DNA from: Gp6-AA40 sp963741135
GTDB lineage: Bacteria; Acidobacteriota; Vicinamibacteria; Vicinamibacterales; UBA2999
Length of the DNA stretch: 64,000 bases
Assembly (NCBI GenBank): GCA_963741135.1
Contig: CAVUHC010000006.1
Location: forward strand, 186,001 to 250,000
Direction: 5' to 3'
Shown: positions 56,823 to 64,000 of the stretch, in pieces
Position numbering within the stretch: the stretch's first letter is position 1
Layout of the letters: each line of letters opens with the position of its first letter
The notes under the pieces: generated by a model
The model's database searches: none
What the model was told of the DNA's origin: nothing
Seen by the model: the letters and a program-made list of their open reading frames with translations, nothing else
Translations under genes and position numbers: made by a program

Positions 56823-58858
56823 GTGGCCGAGACGCCCGCCCACGCCTGGCGCACGACGCTGAAGCGCCGACTTGTCGTTGCCGCGGCTGGCTTCCTCGCT
56901 GTGGTCGGCCGCCATCGAGGCGCGGCTGGTCTACCTGCAGGTGTACCGGCACGCCGACCTCGTCGCGCGCGCCGAGCGCCAGCAGCTGCGGACGGTCGCC
57001 GCGGCCGCCAAGCGCGGCGAGATTCTCGATCGCCGCGGCCACGTGCTCGCCTACAGCGTCGACGCCGACTCGATCTACGCCGTCCCGACCGAAATCGGCG
57101 ATCCCGCAAGCCGCCGCGGCCCGCTGTGCGGCGCGCTCGGCGACTGCACCGCCGGCGATCGGCAGGCGCTGGCCGATCGCATCCGCCGGGGCCGTGCGTT
57201 CGTCTACGTGCGCCGCCAGGTGACGCCCGATCAGGCGCGGCGAGTGGCGGACCTTCAGCTCGAAGGCGTCGGCTTCATGAAGGAGAACCGCCGCTTCTAT
57301 CCGAACAAGGAGCTGGCCGCGCACCTGCTCGGCTACGTCGGGATCGACAACACCGGCCTCGCCGGCATCGAGGCGACCTACGACACCCTGATCAAAGGGC
57401 ACGCCGGGAACGGTGCTGATTCAGACCGACGCCAAGCGTCACGCGTTCAGCCGGGTCGAGCGGCCGTCGACCACCGGCGCGACACTCGAGCTGACGATCG
57501 ACCAGTACCTCCAGCACATCGCCGAGCGCGAGCTGCGCGCGGGCGTCGCGGAGAACCGCGCCGCGGGCGGCACCGCGGTGTCATGGATCCGTGGACCGGC
57601 GAGATCCTCGCGCTCGCGAACTGGCCGACGTTCAATCCGAACGCGTATCGCGACACATCAGGACGAGCGAGCGCCGCAATCGCGCCATCCAGGATCTGTA
57701 CGAGCCGGGCTCGACGTTCAAGATCGTCACGGCCTCGGCCGCGCTCGAGCAGCACGTCGTTCAGCCCGACGATCAGGTCGACGTCCGCGGCGGCCTGATC
57801 CGTTTCGGCTCGCGCGTCATCCACGACACGCACGACTACGGCGTGCTGTCGTTCACCGACGTGATCGTCAAGTCGAGCAACGTCGGCGCGATCAAGGTCG
57901 GGTTGCGGCTCGGGCCCGAGCGGCTCGGCATCTACGCCCGCCGGTTCGGCTTCGGCCGTCCCTCGTCGCCCGATTTCCCGGGGGAGAGCCCCGGGATCCT
58001 CTGGGATCCGGCGAAGCAGACCGACAGCGCGCTTGCGTCGATGGCGATGGGATACCAGGTCGGCGTCACGCCGCTGCAGATGGCGGCGGCCGTCAGCTCG
58101 GTCGCCAACGGCGGGGAGCTCCTCCAGCCGCGCGTCGTTCGCGCCGTCGTCAGGGACGGCGGCGCGTTCCGGTTCCGCGCAAGGTCGTCCGGCGCGCGAT
58201 CAACGAGGGCGTCGCGGCCGAGCTGACGACCATCATGGAAGCAGGTCGTCGAGCGCGGAACGGCGACGGCGGCGCAGATTCCCGGCTACACGATCGCCGG
58301 CAAGACCGGAACGGCCGCGAAGCTCGTGAACGGCCGCTACTCGACATCGGACTACAACGCGTCGTTTGTCGGCTTCGTGCCGTCGCGCAAGCCGGTCTTC
58401 ACGATCGTCGTCGTGATCGACTCTCCGCACGCAAAGGGTCACACCGGAGGCGTCGCCGCGGCGCCGATCTTCAAGCGCATCGCCGAGGCGGCGCTGCGGC
58501 AGTACGGCGTGCCGCCGTCGATCAACCCCGCGCCGCCGCTTAGTCGTCGCGCGGCACGACGCCGAGGATGAGGATGCACACGAGCAGCCGACGTCAACGG
58601 GCGGCAGCACGCCGAACCCCATGGCCCTCGGGGGCACGTCGCAGGGATCAGCGCGTGTTTCCGGATCTGCGCGGCCTGGGCGCGCGGGATGCACTCCACG
58701 CGCTGACGCGGCTCGGCATGTCGGGTCGGCTCAACGGGACGGGCATCGTCACGAGGCAACATCCAGAGGCCGGTACGCCGATCGATCGCGACGCGACCTA
58801 CGTCCTCTGGCTGGAGCGGCAGGCACCGCTGACTCGCGTCGCGGGCGCAACGCGATGA
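56823..58858 (+). CDS. ftsI: Penicillin-binding protein FtsI/SpoVD type with PASTA domain, frameshifted
   Basis: Septal transpeptidase. N-terminal membrane segment (LVVAAAGFLAV), dimerisation module (KRGEILDRRGHVLAYSVDAD, GFMKENRRFYPNKELAAHLL), transpeptidase motifs EPGSTFKIVTA (SxxK), VKSSNVGAIK (SxN) and IAGKTGTAAK (KTG). A C-terminal PASTA domain (VFPDLRGLGARDALHALTRL then GMSGRLNGTGIVTRQ, PEAGTPIDRDATYVLWLER) is unusual for Proteobacteria but found in Acidobacteriota and Gram-positives. GTG 56823. At least eight indels, the densest in the window. Confidence 0.9.
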
Positions 58859-60370
58859 CCGCTCGCGAGCTGCTGCAGGCATTGGCGGACGCGCTGCCGA
58901 AGGGGCAGCCGCCTGCGATTCCTGCGGCGCCGCGCTCGACGTGTCGTGCACCGGCGTGACGCACGATTCGCGGCAGGTGAAGCCGGGCTCGGTATTTGTT
59001 GCACTGCCCGGACAAAAAGCCGACGGCGCAGACGTTCGCGCCCCAGGCCGTCGCTTCGGGCGCGGTCGCGATCGTCGCCGAGCGCCCTGCCCCGGGGGCG
59101 GTCGGCGCGCCGTGGATCGTCGTCAGCGACGCGCGGCTGGCGCTCGCGCTGCTCGCGGCGGAGTTCTTCGGCCATCCGAGCCGCCAGATGAAGGTCGTCG
59201 GCATCACCGGCACGAACGGCAAGACGACGACCAGCTACGTCATGCACTCGATCTTCGAAGCGGCCGGCATTCGCTGCGGCTTGATGGGAACCGTGACGTA
59301 CCGGATTGGCGATCGTCGAGCTGGCGGCGACCCGCACGACGCCCGAGGCGCCGGAGGTGCAGAGCTTCATGCGACAGATGGTTGACGCGGGGTGCGGGGC
59401 GTGCGTGATGGAAGTCTCGTCGCACGCGCTGGCGATGCGCCGGGTCGATGGAATCCAGTTTGCTGCCGGTGTCTTCACGAACCTGACGCGCGACCACCTC
59501 GACTTCCACCAGGACATGGAGAACTACTTCGCCGCCAAGCGTCGGCTGTTCGAGATGCTGCCGGCGGATGCGCCGGCGGTGATCAACGCCGACGACCCCC
59601 GCGCGGCGTCGCTCGTGGAAATCGCGGGTCGCCCGGTGACGTACGCGGTGAGCAAAGCCGCGGATGTCACACCCGGTCCGCTCTCCTTCGCGCTTCGCGG
59701 CCTCGAGTTCGATGTGCGCATGCCCCAGGGAGTCGCGCACGTGAAGTCGAAGCTTGTTGGCAGGCCGAACGTCTACAACATCCTTGCGGCCACCGGAACG
59801 ACCGCCGCGATCGGCATTCCGATCAAGGCGATCGAGCAAGGTCTGCAGAAGCTCTCCGAAGTGCCGGGCCGCTTCGAGGTGGTCTCATCGCCCGACGACG
59901 ACATCACCGTGGTCGTCGACTACGCGCACACCGACGACGCGCTCCGCAATCTGCTCGAGACCGCGCGGCCACTTGCCTCTCGTCGCCTCATCACCGTGTT
60001 CGGCGCCGGCGGCGATCGCGACAGGACCAAGCGGCCGCTCATGGGCATGGTCGCGGCGCGGCTGAGCGACGTGGTCGTGATCACGTCCGACAACCCGCGA
60101 GGCGAGGATCCGGCGCGGATCATCGAGGAGGTCAAGCGCGGCGCCGAGCCGGAATCGCGGCAGGGCAACGCAGAGGTCCTGGCAATCGTCGATCGGCGAG
60201 ACGCGATCCTGCAGGCGGTCGATCGCGCATCGCGCGGGGACGTCGTGCTGATCGCGGGCAAGGGGCACGAGAAGTACCAGGAAATCGGCGGCCGCGTCAC
60301 GCCGTTCGACGACGTGGCGGTCGCGCGCGAGGCGCTGGAGGCGCGCCGCGTGAAGTCGCGGGTTGGGTGA
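58855..60370 (+). CDS. murE: UDP-MurNAc-tripeptide synthetase MurE (meso-DAP type), frameshifted
   Basis: Adds meso-diaminopimelate to UDP-MurNAc-L-Ala-D-Glu. N-terminal VTHDSRQVKPGSVFVALPGQ; P-loop KVVGITGTNGKTTTSYVMH; CVMEVSSHALAMRRVDG; TNLTRDHLDFHQDMENYFAA; VVDYAHTDDALRNLLET; the specificity motif DNPRGEDPARIIEEV marks the diaminopimelate type (lysine enzymes lack DNPR). KGHEKYQEIGG near the end. Indels near 58930, 59027 and 59310. ATG 58855 overlaps ftsI; the TGA overlaps murF. Confidence 0.93.
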
Positions 60371-61797
60371 GTGCACTTCGTCTCACCGTCGGATGGCTGG
60401 CCGCGGCCGTCGCCGGGCGGATCGTCTCGGGCGATCCGGACCAGGTGGTCGGCAATGTCGTCACCGACTCGCGGTCGCTGCAGGCGGGTGATTTCTTCGT
60501 CGCGCTTCGCGGGCCTCGCTTCGACGGCCACGCGTTCGTCGACGAGGCGATCGGGCGCGGCGCAAGTGGAGCCCTCGTCGCGGTAGGGGCGGGTCCAGGG
60601 GCGGGTCTAACGACCCGCCCCTACACGGCGGGCGATCGTGTCCCGGCGATTGTCGAGGTCGGCGATACGACGAAGGCGCTGCAGGACCTGGCGCACGCGG
60701 TGCGGGAAGCGGCCGCCACCAGGGTGGTGGCGATTACGGGAAGCGCGGGGAAGACGACGACCAAGGAAACGATCGCGGATTTTCTGTCTGCCACGTTCCG
60801 CGTCGTGAAGAACAAGGGGAATCTGAACAATCACATCGGGCTGCCGCTGTCGCTGATGCAGCTTCGCGACAAGCCAGACGTGGCGGTTATGGAACTGGGC
60901 ATGAATCACGTGGGGGAGATCAGCACGCTGGTGGCGATTGCCGATCCGGACGTTCGCGTCTGGACGAACGTCGGCGACGCGCATCTCGGATTTTTTGACT
61001 CCCCCGACGCGATCGCGGATGCAAAGGCGGAGATCCTGGAGGGAGCCGAACCGCAGGACGTGCTGGTGTGCAACGCAGACGATGCGCGCGTGATGACGCG
61101 CGCATCGGGCTTTGCCGGCCGCACGATCACGTTCGGCGAGAGCGACCGCGCGACGGTGCGCGCGCGGGATATCGAGGATCGCGGCATCGACGGCATGCGC
61201 GCACGCGTCGTGGCGCCGGCGGGTGAGTGCGTCATCGAGACGCCGCTGCTGGGCCGCGGCAACCTGTCGAACGTGCTCGCCGCGACCGCGGTGGCGCTCG
61301 AGTTCGGCGTGCCGCTGTCCACCATTGCCTCGCGTGCGGCCGCGCTGCGTCCGGCGGATCGCCGGGGCGCGGTCCACCGGCTTCGCGGCGGCATCACGCT
61401 CATCGACGATTCGTACAATTCGAGCCCTGCTGCGCTGAGGCGCGCGGTCGATGTGATTGCGAAGGAAGGCCGCGCGTCGCGCAAGGTGGCGGTACTGGGC
61501 GAAATGCTCGAGCTCGGCGATCACGCCACCGCGCTGCACCAGGACAGCGGTCGCATTGCCGCGTCTGCCGGTCTGCGCCTCCTGTTTGCCGTCGGCGGCG
61601 CGCCGGCGCGCGCGCTTGCCGATGCGGCCATCGCGTCCGGGATGTCGCGGGACTCGGTGATCTACTTCGAGCAGAGCGAGGAGGCCGCCCCCGCTATCGC
61701 GGCCGCCTTGCGCTCCGGCGATCTCGTCCTCGTTAAAGGGTCGCGCGGCACGCGGACGGATCTGATCGCGGACCGGATTGCAGCGGAATTCGCCTGA
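60367..61797 (+). CDS. murF: UDP-MurNAc-pentapeptide synthetase MurF with inserted palindrome
   Basis: Adds D-Ala-D-Ala. VTDSRSLQAGDFFVALRGPR, P-loop AITGSAGKTTTKETIADFLS, NLNNHIGLPLSLMQLRDKPD, VMELGMNHVGEISTLVAIAD, DSYNSSPAALRRAVDV, LGEMLELGDHATALHQDSGR and LVKGSRGTRTDLIADR. Intact, 476 residues. The peptide AGPGAGLTTRPYTAG is encoded by a 13-bp-arm palindrome at 60583-60624 and has no counterpart in ordinary MurF. GTG 60367 overlaps the murE stop. Confidence 0.95.
   Translation: MSALRLTVGWLAAAVAGRIVSGDPDQVVGNVVTDSRSLQAGDFFVALRGPRFDGHAFVDEAIGRGASGALVAVGAGPGAGLTTRPYTAGDRVPAIVEVGDTTKALQDLAHAVREAAATRVVAITGSAGKTTTKETIADFLSATFRVVKNKGNLNNHIGLPLSLMQLRDKPDVAVMELGMNHVGEISTLVAIADPDVRVWTNVGDAHLGFFDSPDAIADAKAEILEGAEPQDVLVCNADDARVMTRASGFAGRTITFGESDRATVRARDIEDRGIDGMRARVVAPAGECVIETPLLGRGNLSNVLAATAVALEFGVPLSTIASRAAALRPADRRGAVHRLRGGITLIDDSYNSSPAALRRAVDVIAKEGRASRKVAVLGEMLELGDHATALHQDSGRIAASAGLRLLFAVGGAPARALADAAIASGMSRDSVIYFEQSEEAAPAIAAALRSGDLVLVKGSRGTRTDLIADRIAAEFA
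60583..60624. repeat. Perfect palindrome GTAGGGGCGGGTC/GACCCGCCCCTAC within murF
   Basis: 13-bp perfect arms, 16-base loop that itself repeats AGGGGCGGGTC. 42 bases, a multiple of three, so the reading frame continues. Encodes the extra peptide VGAGPGAGLTTRPY. Confidence 0.9.
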
Positions 61798-62882
61798 TGC
61801 TTCTTTATCTGCTGTATCCGCTGCGCACCTACGCCACCGTCTTCAACGTGACGGGATACATCACGTTCAGGACGGCAGCCGCGAGCCTCACCGCGCTGGC
61901 GCTGAGCCTGGCGCTCGGCCCGTGGATGATTCGCAAGCTCCGCGATTTCCAGATCGGGCAGGTGATCCGGCAGGAAGGGCCGCAGTCCCATCGCGCCAAG
62001 GCTGGCACGCCGACGATGGGCGGACTGCTCATCCTGGCATCCGCGATCATCCCGACGCTGCTCTGGGCCAACCTGACAAACGCGTACGTCTGGATTGCAG
62101 TGCTGGCGACTCTGGGGTTCGGCGCTGTCGGCCTGTGGGACGACTACTTGAAGATCGTCCGGCGATCGCATCATGGTCTGATCCCTCGCTACAAGATCGG
62201 CCTGCAGATCGTCATTGGTATCGCTGTCGGCCTTGCGGTGATGTTGCTGGCGTCGAAGGGCCTGTACAACACGCGGCTGATCTTTCCCTTCTTCAAGAAC
62301 CTGATTCCGGACCTGGGGTGGTTCTACGTGGCGTTTGCGGTGCTCGTGCTCGTCGGCGCGACAAATGCGGTGAACCTCACCGACGGCCTCGACGGCCTCG
62401 CGATCAGCACGTTTGCGGTGTCCGCCGCGGCGTTCACCGCGCTCGCCTACGTCACCGGCCACGCCGTGATCGCGCAGTACCTGCAGCTCGTACGCTTCGC
62501 GCCTGCAGGCGAGTTGACTGTTTTCTGCGGGGCACTCGTCGGCGCAAGCCTCGGGTTCCTCTGGTACAACTCGTACCCCGCCGAGATCTTCATGGGTGAC
62601 GTTGGCTCGCTGGCGCTCGGTGGCGCGCTCGGCACCGTCGCGATTCTGATCAAACAGGAGCTGCTGCTGCCAATCGTCGGCGGCGTCTTCGTCGCCGAAG
62701 CGCTCTCCGTGATCATCCAGGTCGCCTCCTTCAAGCTCACGGGCCAGCGCGTGTTCAAGATGGCGCCGATCCATCACCACTTCGAGCTCATTGGGTGGAG
62801 CGAGCCGAAGGTGATCACACGCTTCCTGATCGTCGCGGTCATCTTTGCGTTGTTCAGCCTGACAACGCTGAAGCTGCGGTGA
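61797..62882 (+). CDS. mraY: Phospho-MurNAc-pentapeptide-transferase MraY
   Basis: Ten-helix membrane enzyme making lipid I. Motifs: VIRQEGPQSHRAKAGTPTMG, LWDDYLKIVRRSHHGLIPRY, NAVNLTDGLDGLAISTFAVS (catalytic Asp cluster), NSYPAEIFMGDVGSLALGGA and KMAPIHHHFELIGWSEPKVI. 361 residues, intact. ATG overlaps the murF stop (TGATG). Membrane substrate carrier is undecaprenyl phosphate. Confidence 0.97.
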   Translation: MLLYLLYPLRTYATVFNVTGYITFRTAAASLTALALSLALGPWMIRKLRDFQIGQVIRQEGPQSHRAKAGTPTMGGLLILASAIIPTLLWANLTNAYVWIAVLATLGFGAVGLWDDYLKIVRRSHHGLIPRYKIGLQIVIGIAVGLAVMLLASKGLYNTRLIFPFFKNLIPDLGWFYVAFAVLVLVGATNAVNLTDGLDGLAISTFAVSAAAFTALAYVTGHAVIAQYLQLVRFAPAGELTVFCGALVGASLGFLWYNSYPAEIFMGDVGSLALGGALGTVAILIKQELLLPIVGGVFVAEALSVIIQVASFKLTGQRVFKMAPIHHHFELIGWSEPKVITRFLIVAVIFALFSLTTLKLR

Positions 62883-62886
62883 TGGA

Positions 62887-64000
62887 GTGGATGCGACTGG
62901 ATTCTCGGTGCGCGGGCGGCGGGTCGTGGTTGTGGGCGCGGCCCGAAGCGGCATTGCCGCCGCGGAGCTGGCGGCTCGGCGCGGGGCCCGTGTGACCCTC
63001 ACTGAAGCGCGGAACGGGTTCGAAGGTGAGGATCGATTGAAGGCAGCCGGCGTGGCGCTCGAGCTCGGTGGTCATCAGTCCGCCACGCTCGCAGGCGCCG
63101 ACCTGATCGTCGCAAGCCCAGGTGTGCCGCTCGAACAGCCGGTGTTCGACGGTGCGCGGCAGGGCGGCGTTGAGATCATCGGCGAGCTCGAGTTCGCATG
63201 GCGATGGATTGCCGGTCGCGTCATCGCCGTGACCGGCACGAAGGGGAAATCGACGACGACAACGCTGATTGGACGGATTCTCGATGCCTCCGGTGAGCGC
63301 GTCCTTGTTGGCGGAAACATCGGCACGCCGCTCAGCGCGCAGGTCGAGCAATCGACGCCGGAGACGATCCACGTCGTTGAGACGAGCAGCTTTCAGCTCG
63401 AGACCACGACGTCGTTCCGTCCATGGATTTCGGTGTGGCTGAACTTTTCGGATGACCACCTGGATCGGCATCCGACTATCGACGCGTACGCTGTCGGCGA
63501 AGGCGCGCATCTTCGCGAACCAGACCGCCGGTGATTGGGCGGTGCTCAACGCCGACGATCCGGCCGTCGTCAAGCAGGGTAACCGGACCGCGGCGCGCCG
63601 CGTCTCGTTCTCACTCGCGGGCCTGGCCGCCGATGGCTTCGTTGTCGACGGCGACTGGATCGTGCGGCGCACCGGTACCCAGATCGAGCGGCTCATTCCG
63701 TTACGCGCGGTCGAGCTGACGGGGCGCCACATGTTGAGCAACGTCCTGGCCGCGGCCGCGGCGACGTATCTCGCCGGCGCGCGGTCGCAGGCGATGGTCG
63801 ATGCGCTTCGCGGATTCCACGGTCTGCCGCACGTGATGGAACCGGCGGGTCAGGTTGGCGGTGTGCGTTTCGTCAACGACTCGAAGGCCACCAACGTCGA
63901 GGCGGCTCGGCGCTCGATTGAAAGCTTCGACCGCGGTGTCGTCGCGATTGTCGGCGGGCGGTTCAAGGGCGGCGATTTGCGCGACCTGCGTGAACCGCTC
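62887..64000 (+). CDS. murD: UDP-MurNAc-L-alanine D-glutamate ligase MurD, 3'-partial, frameshifted
   Basis: Adds D-glutamate. GTG 62887 gives VDATGFSVRGRRVVVVGAAR then SGIAAAELAARRGA (N-terminal Rossmann part); P-loop VIAVTGTKGKSTTTTLIG; LETTTSFRPWISVWLNFSDD and HLDRH; after an extra base near 63500, AKARIFANQTAGDWAVLNAD, LTGRHMLSNVLAAAAATYLA, HVMEPAGQVGGVRFVNDSKA and AIVGGRFKGGDLRDL. The gene runs off the right edge. Follows mraY by 4 bases. Confidence 0.93.

Noticed and set aside
62882..62995. An extra small gene starting at ATG 62883
   Set aside because: It overlaps the murD N-terminus, whose GTG 62887 reading restores the conserved VVVVGAARSG motif.

Overview
The window is one contiguous stretch of a high-GC Gram-negative chromosome. 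It reads most like an Acidobacteriota genome of the Vicinamibacteria type. The grounds are an Oar-type TonB-dependent receptor with an N-terminal carboxypeptidase-regulatory domain, paired PQQ dehydrogenases, DUF6152 proteins, hopanoid (HpnE) and phosphatidylcholine-synthase genes, a meso-diaminopimelate MurE, and many short palindromic and tandem-arm repeats in gaps and inside genes. This is inference from gene content; no rRNA or tRNA gene was found.

Layout. 1-4.3 kb: hpnE, thiI, class I aldolase fbaB, convergent Nudix hydrolase. 4.3-11.2 kb: def, SDR, thyX, phosphatidylcholine synthase, MBL hydrolase, M20 peptidase and a DsbA-like protein, with four repeat elements between or overlapping them. 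11.3-22.5 kb: accessory periplasmic block with the TonB receptor, two divergent quinoproteins, an alpha/beta hydrolase, and two divergent copies of a two-gene module (secreted DGRGH-motif protein plus DUF6152). 22.5-31.7 kb (minus): SirB1-like protein, HAD phosphatase, DUF1684 lipoprotein, and a beta-oxidation operon in the order fadN, two alpha/beta hydrolases, fadA, fadE. 31.8-41.1 kb: MFS exporter, DDAH-like amidinohydrolase, MaoC, ABC-2 exporter, secreted proteins, fused E1 2-oxo acid dehydrogenase, cupin, DoxX. 41.2-45.97 kb (minus): rhomboid, murJ, yqeY-like, GNAT and an STN-like protein. 45.99-53.7 kb (minus): translationally coupled surface-glycan operon. 53.7-64 kb: ychF, then the division and cell wall (dcw) cluster mraZ-rsmH-ftsL-ftsI-murE-murF-mraY-murD, running off the right edge.

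How the genes work together. The dcw cluster and murJ build DAP-type peptidoglycan. The glycan operon supplies nucleotide-sugar epimerases, a sugar aminotransferase, polyprenol-phosphate and GT4 glycosyltransferases. fadN-fadA-fadE with MaoC, hydrolases and the fused E1 point to fatty-acid and keto-acid catabolism. The receptor, quinoproteins and duplicated DUF6152 module suggest periplasmic oxidation of an imported organic substrate.

Caveat. Many genes, including essential ones (murE, murD, ftsI, rsmH), are broken by single-base indels, mostly extra bases, while 4.26-22.5 kb is clean. I treat these as sequence errors, give gene spans from homology across frames, and keep them as CDS. The best leads are the repeat families, several translated inside proteins in the manner of Rickettsia palindromic elements or supplying start codons and protein tails; the duplicated DUF6152/DGRGH module; and a near-textbook mraZ promoter with a three-unit MraZ box.
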